From positions 248,001 to 312,000 of the forward strand of contig JOAZ01000017.1 in NCBI GenBank assembly GCA_000720535.1: DNA of 64,000 bases, in the 5' to 3' direction. The position numbers were made by a program, and so were the translations under genes. Positions 52,412 through 61,049 of this stretch are shown here, in pieces; the first letter of the stretch is position 1, and the number at the start of each line of letters is the position of its first letter. Under the pieces are notes generated by a model. The model was not told the DNA's origin and made no database searches. It was given only the letters and a program-made list of their open reading frames with translations. This DNA is from Streptomyces halstedii (lineage in GTDB: Bacteria > Actinomycetota > Actinomycetes > Streptomycetales > Streptomycetaceae).

Positions 52412-52861
52412 GTGAGTACTGAAGCGAACGCCCCTTCTCCGTCGCCCTCGGCCGGCGAGGAGAAGCCGGGACGGATCCCCCTCGCGGCCGCTCTGAGCGC
52501 CCTCGAAGGCGCCGCACTCGTCGTCGGCGGGATCTACATGCTGGTGATGGGTCTGCTCGGACGGCCCGACAGTCCCCAGCAGGCCGAGATGGGCGGGGTC
52601 ACCCTGCTGGCGCTCGGAGCCATCCCGTTCTTCGCCGCCCGGGGCCTGCTCCTGCGGCGCGGCTGGAGTCGCGGCCCGGCGCTCATCACCCATCTCATGG
52701 CGCTGCCGGTGGCCTGGACGCTGCTGCGGTCGCACGGGGCACTGATCCCCACGGGGATCGTGGTCGCCGTGGTCGCCGTGACCGGGCTGGTGCTGCTCTT
52801 CTCCCCGCAGACCGCCCGCGCCCTGGGCGTCAGGGGAACGCGCCCGACCCCTGAGGCCTGA
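52412..52861 (+). CDS. Four-helix membrane protein, hypothetical
   Basis: A 149-residue membrane protein with about four helices (residues 22-48, 62-80, 88-108, 112-135) and a Ser/Pro/Glu-rich N-terminus. The GTG at 52412 follows GAAGGG. It is probably the actinobacterial integral-membrane family of unknown function found next to stress sigma genes, but I do not recognise a named domain. Longer in-frame upstream starts run through the repeat region and are not believable. Confidence 0.75.
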   Translation: MSTEANAPSPSPSAGEEKPGRIPLAAALSALEGAALVVGGIYMLVMGLLGRPDSPQQAEMGGVTLLALGAIPFFAARGLLLRRGWSRGPALITHLMALPVAWTLLRSHGALIPTGIVVAVVAVTGLVLLFSPQTARALGVRGTRPTPEA

Positions 52862-52989
52862 GGCCCGCGGGCCCGAGCCCGGCGGCTGGTGTCCCGGAGA
52901 ACCGGGCCGTGAGCCTGACGGTCCACGGCCCGGCGCTCCCGGCACCGGCAGGGGCGGGCCCCCGGCCGGACCGGGCCCCGCTCAGCGCC

Positions 52990-53961
52990 TCACTCCTCGA
53001 CGAGCAGCCGCTCGCGCAACTGGGCGAGCGTGCGGGCCAGCAGCCGGGAGACGTGCATCTGGGAGATGCCGACCTCCTGCGCGATCTGCGACTGGGTCAT
53101 GTTGCCGAAGAAGCGCAGCAGCAGGATCCGCTTCTCGCGCGGCGGAAGGCCCTCCAGCAGCGGTTTGAGCGACTCCCGGTACTCGACGCCCTCCAGCGCC
53201 TCGTCCTCGGAGCCCAGGGTGTCCGCGACCGCGGGCGACTCGTCGTCCGTGTCCGGGACGTCCAACGAGAGCGTGCTGTAGGCATTGGCCGATTCCAGCC
53301 CCTCCAGCACCTCCTCCTCGGAGATGCCCAGGCGCTCCGCCAGCTCGTGCACGGTGGGCGAACGGCCGTACTGCTGGGAGAGCTCCGCGGTGGCCGTGGT
53401 CAGCGACAGCCGCAGCTCCTGGAGGCGGCGCGGCACCCGTACCGCCCAGCCCTTGTCACGGAAGTGGCGCTTGATCTCGCCGACGACCGTGGGGGTCGCG
53501 TACGTCGAGAACTCGACGCCGCGGTCCGGGTCGAACCGGTCCACCGACTTGATGAGCCCGATGGTGGCGACCTGGGTCAGGTCGTCCAGCGGCTCGCCCC
53601 GGTTGCGGAACCGGCGGGCCAGGTGCTCCACGAGCGGCAGGTGCATCCGCACCAGCCGGTTGCGCAGCTCGGCCTTCTCCGGCGAGCCGTCGGGCAGCTC
53701 CCGCAACTCGACGAAGAGCGCCCGTGCCCCGCTGCGGTCGTGTGGATCGTGGTGCCCGTGCTCGTTCATCTGGCCCGCCCGCTCCGCCTGGGACTGCTCC
53801 ACCGCGACCGTACGGCCTCGCGCCCCGTCCGCGCTCCCGGTCCCGTCCGCGCCGTCCACCGGATGCGGCCGGGCCTGCTGTTCCGGGACAGCCGCTGGGC
53901 GCACCACCTCGGACCGGATCGTCTCGTCACGCACAGGACCGTCCCCGTTCCCGCTGCTCAC
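52990..53961 (-). CDS. sigH: SigB/SigF-type stress sigma factor SigH
   Basis: A 323-residue sigma factor of the SigB/F/G family controlling osmotic/heat stress and differentiation. Region 2 starts at about residue 90 (RMHLPLVEHLARRFRNRGEPLDDLTQVATIGLIKSVDRFDP), with region 3 and a region-4 helix-turn-helix TQSQIAQEVGISQMHVSRLLA. The first about 75 residues are a poorly conserved extension. S. coelicolor SigH is made in several N-terminally trimmed forms, and ATG at about 53769 (MNEHGHHDPHD) is an internal candidate. The GTG start overlaps ushX by 4 bases. Confidence 0.92.
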   Translation of the reverse strand: MSSGNGDGPVRDETIRSEVVRPAAVPEQQARPHPVDGADGTGSADGARGRTVAVEQSQAERAGQMNEHGHHDPHDRSGARALFVELRELPDGSPEKAELRNRLVRMHLPLVEHLARRFRNRGEPLDDLTQVATIGLIKSVDRFDPDRGVEFSTYATPTVVGEIKRHFRDKGWAVRVPRRLQELRLSLTTATAELSQQYGRSPTVHELAERLGISEEEVLEGLESANAYSTLSLDVPDTDDESPAVADTLGSEDEALEGVEYRESLKPLLEGLPPREKRILLLRFFGNMTQSQIAQEVGISQMHVSRLLARTLAQLRERLLVEE

Positions 53962-54518
53962 GCCGGCCCGGGTCCCGCGCCGCGCTGTTTGTGGAGGCTG
54001 ATGCTGACCGTGCGGTCGTCGGCCACGGTGGAGTCGACCTTGCCGGCCAGCGCGGAGAGCACCGTCCAGGCGAAGGTGTCGCGCTCGGGGGCGCGTCCGT
54101 CCGTCGTGGGGGCCGAGACGGTCACCTCAAGGGAGTCGTCGATGAGACGGAAGACGCAGCTGAGGACCGATCCCGGCACGGCCTGCTGGAGCAGGATCGC
54201 GCAGGCCTCGTCGACCGCGATGCGAAGATCCTCGATCTCGTCGAGAGTGAAGTCCAAGCGCGCTGCGAGACCGGCCGTGGCCGTACGCAGCACCGACAGG
54301 TAGGCACCCGCAGCGGGCAGCCGGACCTCTACGAAGTCCTGATTCCCGGGCTCGCCTGCGATCTGGGACACCCTCACCTCCAAGGTGGCACAAACTCGTT
54401 CGAGGCCCCGGGACACGCGCCCGGAGCCATCCGGTCCGCCGTCGGCTGTGTGGCCCGACGGCGTTGTCGCGGTCCATGATGCCGTGTCGCCGCGACCCCG
54501 TCCCTGACCGTCACTCAT
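53958..54518 (-). CDS. ushX: Anti-sigma factor of SigH (UshX/PrsH)
   Basis: A 186-residue anti-sigma factor with a SpoIIAB/RsbW-like HATPase fold: DEIEDLRIAVDEACAILLQQAV is the N box region, and the DTFAWTVLSALAGKVDSTV C-terminal part lacks a strong G-rich loop, so kinase activity is uncertain. It is cotranscribed with and coupled to sigH. ATG 54518 was chosen; ATG 54527 is equally possible. No ribosome site, so the RNA may start close to the gene. A SigB/SigH-type promoter lies upstream. Confidence 0.9.
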   Translation of the reverse strand: MSDGQGRGRGDTASWTATTPSGHTADGGPDGSGRVSRGLERVCATLEVRVSQIAGEPGNQDFVEVRLPAAGAYLSVLRTATAGLAARLDFTLDEIEDLRIAVDEACAILLQQAVPGSVLSCVFRLIDDSLEVTVSAPTTDGRAPERDTFAWTVLSALAGKVDSTVADDRTVSISLHKQRGAGPGPA

Positions 54519-54591
54519 GGTAAGCATAAGCGTACGCTCAGTGGATAGGGGGCTGTGGCGGTCAATTGCGAAGAACCGGCGCCGGTTTGAC

Positions 54592-54616
54592 GTACCCAGG
54601 CGTCACACGATCGAAC
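54592..54616 (-). promoter_or_regulatory. SigB/SigH-type promoter of ushX-sigH
   Basis: Minus strand GTTC (54613-54616), 15-base gap, GGGTAC (54592-54597). This fits GNNTN14-16GGGTAC/T, the SigB-class consensus, and suggests that SigH or a relative activates its own operon. It overlaps the last codons of the UBP-finger gene. Confidence 0.6.
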
Positions 54617-54863
54617 CGTCCTCGAAGCACCAGCGCCAGTTCTCGCCGCTTTCGAAGCTGCGCATCACCGGGTGCGCGGTGTCGCGGTAGTGCCCCGTGG
54701 CGTGTTTCAGGGGCGAGGAATCGCAGCACCCGACGTGGCCGCAGGCCAGGCAGAGCCGGAGCTGCACGGGGTGGGTCCCCGCCTCCAGACACTCCAGGCA
54801 GGTGTCGCTGAGCGGGGTGGGCTCGGGGCGCGGCAGTTCGGATACGTGACGGCACTCACTCAT
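54603..54863 (-). CDS. UBP-type zinc finger protein
   Basis: An 86-residue stand-alone Zf-UBP domain (ubiquitin-hydrolase-like zinc finger). The Cys/His pattern is CLEC, CLACGHVGCCD, HATGHYRDTAHPV. There is no deubiquitinase domain. Ubiquitin is absent in Streptomyces, so the domain probably binds a C-terminal peptide or another protein. The ATG at 54863 follows weak GTAACG. Upstream of ushX and in the same direction, it may share transcripts with it. Confidence 0.85.
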   Translation of the reverse strand: MSECRHVSELPRPEPTPLSDTCLECLEAGTHPVQLRLCLACGHVGCCDSSPLKHATGHYRDTAHPVMRSFESGENWRWCFEDGSIV

Positions 54864-54898
54864 GATGGCCACGTTACGTCGGATGCGAGGACGGTGAG

Positions 54899-56503
54899 AT
54901 GGACGCGCTGCCCCTGGTGGCACTCGTCGCGGCGAGCGCGGCGGTCGCGGGGGCCGCCCGGCGGACCCCGGTGCCCGCGCCGCTGATGCTGGTCGCGGCG
55001 GGACTGGTGGCCTCGTACGTGCCGGGGGTGCCGGCCTACACCCTGGACGCGCACGTCGTCCTGCCGCTCCTGCTGCCGCCCCTCCTGTACACGGCCGCGG
55101 TCGACAGTTCCTATCTCGACCTGCGTGCCAACCTGCGCCCGGTCGCGCTGCTGTCCGTCGGCTACGTGCTCTTCGCGACCTTCGCCGTGGGCGCGCTGGC
55201 CTACCTGCTCGTGCCCGGCCTGCCGCTCACCGCCGCGCTGGTGCTCGGCGCGGTGATCGCGCCCCCGGACGCCGTCACCGCCGCGGCGATCGCCCGGCGG
55301 GTCGGTCTGCCCGCCCGGGTCACCACGATCCTCCAGGGCGAGTCCCTGGTGAACGACGCCACCGCGATCACCGCCTTCAAGGTCGCCCTCGCCGCGGCCG
55401 TCGGGGAGGGGATGACCTGGGGCGCCGGTGTGGGGGACTTCCTGCTGGCCGCGGTCGGCGGGATCGGGGTGGGCCTGCTGCTGATGGTGCCGCTGCACTG
55501 GCTGCGCACCCATCTGAGCGAGGCCCTGCTCCAGAACACCCTGTCGCTGCTGATCCCCTTCGTGGCGTACGCGGCGGCGGAACGGGTGCACGCCTCCGGG
55601 GTGCTCGCCGTGGTCGTCGTCGCGCTCTACCTGGGGCACCGCTCCTGGCAGGTCGACTTCGCCACCCGGCTCCAGGAGGCGGCGGTCTGGAAGATGGTCG
55701 GCTTCATCCTGGAGTCGGCCGTCTTCGCTCTCATCGGCCTGCAACTGCGGTCGGTGGTCAAGGGGCTCGGCACGTACGGCCTCGGCCAGGCCTTCGGGTA
55801 CGCGCTCGCCGTGTTCGCCACCGTCGTGGTGGTGCGCTTCGTCTGGGTGTACCCGGCGATGTACCTGCCGCTGTGGCTCTCCCGCCGCATCAGAGGGCGC
55901 GAACCCGCCATGCCCTGGACCTCGCCGCTGATCGTGTCCTGGGCCGGGATGCGGGGCGTCGTCTCGCTCGCGGTGGCCGCGTCCGTACCGACGCTCACAC
56001 AGAACGGATCGGCCTTCCCGGACCGCAACCTCCTGCTGTTCCTGGCCTTCACCACCGTCATCGGGACCCTCGTCGTCCAGGGCCTCACCCTGCCCCTCCT
56101 GGTGCGGGTGCTGAAGCTGCCGGGACGGGACACGCGCGCCGAGACGCTGGCGGAGGCGCAGGCGCAGAGCGAGGCGTCCTCGGCCGCGGAGGCGCGCCTG
56201 GACGGGCTGCTGTCCGATCCGCGCAACTCCCTGCCCGAGCCGCTCGCCGACCGGCTGCGCCATGTCCTGGAGCGGCGCCGCAACTCCGTCTGGGAGCGGC
56301 TCGGCGCGGCCGACCCGGTCACCGGGGAGTCGGCGGACGACACCTACCGGCGGCTGGCGAGGGAGGCGATCGAGGCCGAACGGGAGGTCTTCGTCCGGCT
56401 CAGGGACGAGCGCCGCCTCGACGACGAGATGCTCCGGGTGCTGCTGCGCCGGCTCGACCTGGAGGAGGCCGCGGCCTACCGGGAGTCGGACGGGGCGCCG
56501 TGA
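54899..56503 (+). CDS. Na+/H+ antiporter, CPA1 family
   Basis: A 534-residue CPA1 antiporter with about 12 transmembrane helices (residues 1-400). The ion-binding region is seen in IAPPDAVTAAAI and GESLVNDATAI (the ND motif for electroneutral CPA1). The C-terminal 130 residues are a soluble helical, charged domain. It exports sodium or potassium for protons. The gene ends within the convergent PLP gene (28-bp overlap). ATG 54899 has GAGGAC upstream. Confidence 0.9.
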   Translation: MDALPLVALVAASAAVAGAARRTPVPAPLMLVAAGLVASYVPGVPAYTLDAHVVLPLLLPPLLYTAAVDSSYLDLRANLRPVALLSVGYVLFATFAVGALAYLLVPGLPLTAALVLGAVIAPPDAVTAAAIARRVGLPARVTTILQGESLVNDATAITAFKVALAAAVGEGMTWGAGVGDFLLAAVGGIGVGLLLMVPLHWLRTHLSEALLQNTLSLLIPFVAYAAAERVHASGVLAVVVVALYLGHRSWQVDFATRLQEAAVWKMVGFILESAVFALIGLQLRSVVKGLGTYGLGQAFGYALAVFATVVVVRFVWVYPAMYLPLWLSRRIRGREPAMPWTSPLIVSWAGMRGVVSLAVAASVPTLTQNGSAFPDRNLLLFLAFTTVIGTLVVQGLTLPLLVRVLKLPGRDTRAETLAEAQAQSEASSAAEARLDGLLSDPRNSLPEPLADRLRHVLERRRNSVWERLGAADPVTGESADDTYRRLAREAIEAEREVFVRLRDERRLDDEMLRVLLRRLDLEEAAAYRESDGAP

Positions 56504-57402
56504 GGTGAGCCGGGGCGCCCGGTGACGACGGCGGTGACCGTGGACCCCGGGGTGAACGCGCCCTCGGCGGCCAGGACGGTCAGCCCGTACAGCAGTTTGG
56601 CGACGTAGAGGCGTTCGACGGGCAGGCCGTGGCGGTCCTCGAAGTCGTCGGCGAAGGCGTGCAGCCGGGGGGTCGTACGGGCGTAGCCGCCGAAGTGGAA
56701 ACGCTCGTCCAGGGACCACCGCCCGGCCGGGCCGCCGAACGCCTCCTGTTGCAGCGCGCGCACCGCGTCCGCCAGGAAGCCGCCGCGCAGCACGGGTATG
56801 CCCAGGGCGCGCTGCCCGGGGCCGAGACCGGCGGCCAGCCCGGCCAGGGTGCCGCCGGTGCCGCAGGCCACCGCGACCGTACCGGCGGGTCCGCGCAGTT
56901 CCCGGCCGAGCTCTGCGCAGCCCTGTGCGGCGAGCGCGTTGCTGCCGCCCTCCGGGAGGACCAGGCACTCCCCGAAGAGGCTCAGCAGCCCGTCCAGGAC
57001 CTCGGGCGAGGCCTTCGCGCGGTAGGCCGCGCGGTCCACGAAGTGGAGGCGCATGCCGTCGGCGGCGCACCGGGCCAGCGAGGGGTTCAGGGGGCGGTGG
57101 GCCAGTTCGTCGCCCCGGACGACCCCGACCGTGGGGAAGCCGAGCAGCCGTCCGGCCGCGGCGGTGGCCCGCAGGTGGTTGGAGTAGGCGCCGCCGAAGG
57201 TCAGCACGGTACGGCCGGCGGCGGCCCGCAGGTTGGGGGCGAGTTTGCGCCACTTGTTGCCCGGGAGCTCCGGGTGGATCAGGTCGTCGCGTTTGAGCAG
57301 CAGGGTCACCGAGTGCCGGGCGAAGCGTTCGTCCTCGACCGGCTCCAGGGGTGAGGGCAGGGCGGGCCGCAGCCGGGAGAGGGGGAGTACGTCGTCGCGC
57401 AT
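56476..57402 (-). CDS. PLP-dependent ACC deaminase / D-cysteine desulfhydrase-like
   Basis: A 308-residue fold-II PLP enzyme. The cofactor Lys sits in NKWRKL (about residue 51), and GGAYSNHLRA and CGTGGTLAGL bind substrate carboxylate and phosphate. It could be 1-aminocyclopropane-1-carboxylate deaminase or D-cysteine desulfhydrase; the active-site tyrosine/serine that separates them is not clear by eye. No linked gene. The 3' end overlaps the antiporter gene by 28 bp. Confidence 0.85.
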   Translation of the reverse strand: MRDDVLPLSRLRPALPSPLEPVEDERFARHSVTLLLKRDDLIHPELPGNKWRKLAPNLRAAAGRTVLTFGGAYSNHLRATAAAGRLLGFPTVGVVRGDELAHRPLNPSLARCAADGMRLHFVDRAAYRAKASPEVLDGLLSLFGECLVLPEGGSNALAAQGCAELGRELRGPAGTVAVACGTGGTLAGLAAGLGPGQRALGIPVLRGGFLADAVRALQQEAFGGPAGRWSLDERFHFGGYARTTPRLHAFADDFEDRHGLPVERLYVAKLLYGLTVLAAEGAFTPGSTVTAVVTGRPGSPHGAPSDSR

Positions 57403-57514
57403 GGGCGCATTGTCGTCCGCGCCCGCACCCGGGAGCCACTTCTCGCGGGCGCGGACGCGGGCCGCCGGCCGGGTGTCCGTGCGGCCCGCGGGCGGAGGAG
57501 GTCTCCGGGGCGGC

Positions 57515-58711
57515 TCAGCCCTGGGCGAGCCAGAGGTCGGGGCCGAACACCTCGTAGTGGATGTCGGACGCCGCCACCCCCTTGTCCAGCAACTGGCCGC
57601 GGACGGCGCGCATGAAGGGCAGCGGGCCGCAGAGGTAGGCGTGGGTGCCCGAGGCGACCGGGAGGCCGCCCAGGTCGACCAGGCCGGTGCGCTCGGCGGG
57701 GTGGCCGGCCTCCGGGTCCTCGTACCAGAAGTGGGCGCGGGCGTCGTGGAGCTTGCCGGTGAGGGCCGCGTGGTCGGCGCGCAGGGCGTGGTCGGCGGGG
57801 GACCGGTCGCCGTGCACCACGGTGACCGGCGCGCGGTGCTCCTCGGCCGCCAGGTGTTCGAGCATCGACAGGATCGGGGTGCAGCCGATGCCCGCCGAGG
57901 CGAGGAGCAGGGGGGCGTCCGTGCTGTGCAGCACCAGGTCGCCGTACGGCGCCGAGACGCGCAGCCGGTCGCCCTCGCGCACGCGGGTGTGCAGGTGCCG
58001 GGAGACCTCGCCCTCGGGGGAGCCCTCGTCGCGCACCCGCTTGACGGTCACGGTGCGCAGGTCGGAGGCGGGGGCGCCGGTGAGGCTGTACTGCCGTATC
58101 TGGTGGGCGCCGTCGGGCAGTTCGACCTGGAGGGAGACGTACTGCCCCGGACGGAACGCGGGGGCCGGCGCGCCGTCGGAGGGGGTGAGGCGGAAGGTGG
58201 CCACGTCCTCGGTCTCCTCGACCCGGGAGACCACCGTCCATTCGCGCCACACGTCGCCCGCCACGACGCCCTGCTGGGCGTAGAGCCGCTCCTCCATGGA
58301 GATCAGCGCGTTGGCCATCAGCCAGTACACCTCGTCCCAGGCCGCGGCGACCTCCGGGGTGACCGCGTCGCCGAGCACCTCGGCGATGGCGGCGAAGAGA
58401 TGGGTGTGCACGACGGCGTACTGGGGGGCGGTGATGCCCAGGGAGGCGTGTTTGTTCGCGATGCGGCCGAGCATCACGTCGGGGCGGGTGTCCGGGTGTT
58501 CGACCAGGTGCGTGGCGAAGGCGGCGATGGATCCGGCGAGTGCCTGGCGCTGGGTGCCGGAGGACTGGTTGCCGCGGTTGAAGAGGTCCCGGAGCAGCTC
58601 CGGGTGGGCGTCGAACAGCTTCCGGTAGAAGAGGTCCGCGATGTCACCGATGGCCGCCCCCACGGCGGGGAGGGTGGCGCGGACGGTGGCGGTCGACGAC
58701 TCGGACAGCAT
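57515..58711 (-). CDS. hmpA: Flavohemoglobin (nitric oxide dioxygenase)
   Basis: A 398-residue flavohemoprotein that converts NO to nitrate. Residues 1-140 are a globin (LFYRKLFDAHPELLRDLFN, proximal His in YAVVHTHLF-type segment). A FAD domain (about 150-255, RQYSLTGAP) and an NAD(P)H domain (about 260-398, GIGCTPILSMLEHL and YLCGPLPFMRAV) follow. ATG 58711 gives the normal length. It lies beside the NO sensor gene nsrR and has a weak NsrR-like site in its leader. Confidence 0.95.
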   Translation of the reverse strand: MLSESSTATVRATLPAVGAAIGDIADLFYRKLFDAHPELLRDLFNRGNQSSGTQRQALAGSIAAFATHLVEHPDTRPDVMLGRIANKHASLGITAPQYAVVHTHLFAAIAEVLGDAVTPEVAAAWDEVYWLMANALISMEERLYAQQGVVAGDVWREWTVVSRVEETEDVATFRLTPSDGAPAPAFRPGQYVSLQVELPDGAHQIRQYSLTGAPASDLRTVTVKRVRDEGSPEGEVSRHLHTRVREGDRLRVSAPYGDLVLHSTDAPLLLASAGIGCTPILSMLEHLAAEEHRAPVTVVHGDRSPADHALRADHAALTGKLHDARAHFWYEDPEAGHPAERTGLVDLGGLPVASGTHAYLCGPLPFMRAVRGQLLDKGVAASDIHYEVFGPDLWLAQG

Positions 58712-58753
58712 CGGTTGACTCCTGTGTGTGACGGGCGGGCCGCGCGACGGCCC

Positions 58754-58781
58754 GATAATTGGTACCGGAGATGCGTATTTC
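58754..58781 (-). promoter_or_regulatory. Candidate NsrR site of hmpA
   Basis: An imperfect inverted repeat around AATTGGTACC/GGAGATGCGTATT. It is weaker than the nsrR site but placed about 45-70 bases upstream of the hmpA start and is A/T-rich against its surroundings. Confidence 0.5.
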
Positions 58782-58835
58782 AGGCCGTCGGGAGCCGGCA
58801 CGCCGTGGGGTGCGCGTCGGAGGGCCTGGGACGGA

Positions 58836-59288
58836 TCAGCCGGGTGCGGTGCGGGTGGCGCTGATGCCGATCAGCAGCGGGCCGGTGGGGGAGGCGACGA
58901 GATCGCCGACCGTGAGCGGGTCGAGCGAGGCGTAGAAGGCCGCTTCGGCCTGGCGCAGGGCGGCGCGGAGACGGCAGGCGGAGCGGAGAGGGCACGGGGA
59001 GTCGCCCTCGCAGTCGACCACCTCGCCCGGCCCCTCCAACTGCCGTACCAGGCCGCCGATCGAGGCGGACCGGCCGGCGGCGGTGAGGGAGAGGCCCCCG
59101 CCGCGGCCGCGGCGCGCGTCGACCAGGCCGAGGTGCTGGAGGCGGGCGACGACCTTGGCCGCGTGGGTGTACGGCACCTGCATGGTGGCCGCCACCTCGC
59201 GGGTGGTCGGCTGGTCCTCGCGCTCCGCCGTGACGGCCAGGCGCATGAGCACCCGGAGCGCCACATCGGTGAATCTCGTCAACCGCAT
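58836..59288 (-). CDS. nsrR: NO-sensing [4Fe-4S] repressor NsrR
   Basis: A 150-residue Rrf2-family repressor. The N-terminal helix-turn-helix holds RFTDVALRVLM and TTREVAATMQVPYTHAAKVV. The cluster cysteines are 93, 99 and 105, identical in number and spacing to S. coelicolor NsrR, where Asp8 (here also Asp8) is the fourth ligand. NO destroys the cluster and lifts repression of hmpA and nsrR. A perfect inverted repeat lies just upstream. Confidence 0.96.
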   Translation of the reverse strand: MRLTRFTDVALRVLMRLAVTAEREDQPTTREVAATMQVPYTHAAKVVARLQHLGLVDARRGRGGGLSLTAAGRSASIGGLVRQLEGPGEVVDCEGDSPCPLRSACRLRAALRQAEAAFYASLDPLTVGDLVASPTGPLLIGISATRTAPG

Positions 59289-59303
59289 GAGGGTCAGCGT
59301 AGA

Positions 59304-59328
59304 TAAGTTGCATCGGTGATGCAACTTA
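59304..59328 (-). promoter_or_regulatory. NsrR operator of nsrR
   Basis: Perfect 11-bp inverted repeat TAAGTTGCATC-GGT-GATGCAACTTA, 16 bases upstream of the nsrR start, matching the S. coelicolor NsrR target type. Confidence 0.9.
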
Positions 59329-59371
59329 AGGGGGGTGCGAGGCGACCGGAACACCGTGCCCAGAACGAAGG

Positions 59372-59400
59372 CTGATTAGTCACACTCTTTTGTGTAATAG
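59372..59400 (+). promoter_or_regulatory. Candidate encapsulin promoter
   Basis: CTGATT (59372-59377), 17-base gap, TAATAG (59395-59400). The spacer contains ACAC-N6-GTGT, an inverted repeat that could bind a regulator. A GGCTGAA/TTCAGCC hairpin (59415-59443) lies in the leader before ATG 59464. Confidence 0.4.
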
Positions 59401-59463
59401 CGCGGGGTGTCCTCGGCTGAAAGGCTTCTTCAGCACTTCAGCCCATGATTGAGAGGATGTCGG

Positions 59464-60867
59464 ATGTCCGTTGGTGAAGAGGTTCGCGACACGCAGCCGC
59501 CGCAGCAGAGTCTCGGCACAGCGGCTGCGCGGAACCTCGCGACGACCACCAAGTCCGCCCCGCAGATGCAGGAGATCACCTCGCGGTGGCTGCTGCGCAT
59601 GCTGCCGTGGGTGCAGGTGCAGGGCGGCACCTACCGGGTGAACCGCCGGCTGAGCTACTCGGTCGGAGACGGCCGGGTGACCTTCGTCCAGACCGGCGAC
59701 CAGGTCGCGGTCATCCCCGCGGAGCTCGGCGAGTTGCCGGCCCTGCGGAATTTCGAGGACGAGGAGGTCCTGTCGGAGCTCGCCCGCAGGTGCGAACAGC
59801 GTGACGTGGCGGCGGGCGAGCTGCTCGCGACGTCCGGAGAGGCGGCGGACCGCGTCTACCTGCTGGCACACGGCAAGGTGCAGAAGGTCGGCTCCGGACC
59901 GTACGGCGCCGAGACGGTGCTCGGAGTCCTCGCCGACGGCGCCTACTTCGGAGACCACACCCTGGTGGACGCCGACGCCACCTGGGGCTACACCGCGCGC
60001 GCCGTCACGCCCTGCACCCTCCTGACGCTCAGCCGGGCCGACGTGCTCAACCTCGCGGCCCGCGCCGACTCGCTCCGTGACCACCTCGCCGGTCTGCTGG
60101 CCATCCCGCACCAGCGCACCAACCACTACGGCGAGGCCGCGATCGACCTGTCGGCGGGGCACGTGGGGGAGAGCGTCGTCCCCCACACCTTCGTCGACTA
60201 CGAGGCGGCGCCCCGCGAGTACGAACTCAGCGTCGCCCAGACCGTGCTGAAGGTCCACAGCAGGGTGGCGGACCTCTACAACCAGCCGATGAACCAGACC
60301 GAGCAGCAGTTGCGGCTCACGGTCGAGGCGCTGCGCGAGCGCCAGGAGCACGAGCTCATCAACAACCGGGAGTTCGGGCTGCTCCACAACTGCGACTACG
60401 GGCAGCGCCTCCAGCCCCACGACGGCGTCCCCAGCCCCGACGACATGGACGAACTGCTGTCGCGCCGGCGCGGTTCCAAGCTGTTCCTGGCCCATCCACG
60501 CGCCATCGCCGCCTTCGGCCGCGAGTGCAACAAGCGCGGGCTGGTGCCGGAGAGCATCGAGGTCGGCGGGCACCATGTGCCCGCGTGGCGCGGGGTCCCG
60601 ATCTTCCCGTGCAACAAGATCCCGGTCACGGACGCGCGTACGACGTCGATCATCTGCATGAGGACGGGTGAGGCCGACCAGGGCGTCGTCGGACTCCAGC
60701 AGAGCGGCATCCCGGACGAGATCGAACCGAGCCTGTCCGTCCGCTTCATGGGCATCGACGAGCAGGCGATCATCTCCTACCTGGTGACGGCCTACTACTC
60801 GGCCGCGATCCTGGTGCCGGACGCCCTCGGTGTCCTGGAGGGCGTCGAGGTGAGCCGCTGGCGGTGA
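59464..60867 (+). CDS. Family-2B encapsulin shell protein with CNBD
   Basis: A 467-residue HK97-fold protein of the family-2B encapsulins (EshA/SCO5249 type), which self-assemble into protein nanocompartments. The N-arm is residues 1-60; a cyclic-nucleotide-binding-like domain is inserted at about 95-205; the rest is the shell P- and A-domain. In the CNBD the usual FGE is FGDH and the RAATV arginine block reads TARAV, so cAMP binding may be lost or changed. The next gene is a polyprenyl synthase, a known cargo class for this family. ATG 59464 follows AGAGGA. EshA is linked to sporulation in S. griseus. Confidence 0.88.
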   Translation: MSVGEEVRDTQPPQQSLGTAAARNLATTTKSAPQMQEITSRWLLRMLPWVQVQGGTYRVNRRLSYSVGDGRVTFVQTGDQVAVIPAELGELPALRNFEDEEVLSELARRCEQRDVAAGELLATSGEAADRVYLLAHGKVQKVGSGPYGAETVLGVLADGAYFGDHTLVDADATWGYTARAVTPCTLLTLSRADVLNLAARADSLRDHLAGLLAIPHQRTNHYGEAAIDLSAGHVGESVVPHTFVDYEAAPREYELSVAQTVLKVHSRVADLYNQPMNQTEQQLRLTVEALRERQEHELINNREFGLLHNCDYGQRLQPHDGVPSPDDMDELLSRRRGSKLFLAHPRAIAAFGRECNKRGLVPESIEVGGHHVPAWRGVPIFPCNKIPVTDARTTSIICMRTGEADQGVVGLQQSGIPDEIEPSLSVRFMGIDEQAIISYLVTAYYSAAILVPDALGVLEGVEVSRWR

Positions 60868-61049
60868 GCACCGCCGGGCCCGGACGGGCGGCGGGCCCGC
60901 CCGGGGCCGCCCCGGTCCGGGCCCCGCGCCCGCCCCGGTCCCCCGTACTTCCGCGGCGGTGAGCGGCCCGGACCTCGTACCCGCCCGCCCGGACCGTGTA
61001 CGCGCACGCCGCGACCACGGCGCCTTCGAGGCGCCCGGAAGGAATGACT

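Noticed and set aside
54860-57439. 859-residue minus-strand frame across the antiporter and PLP genes
   Set aside because: Shadow frame; both plausible genes there have full motifs in other frames.
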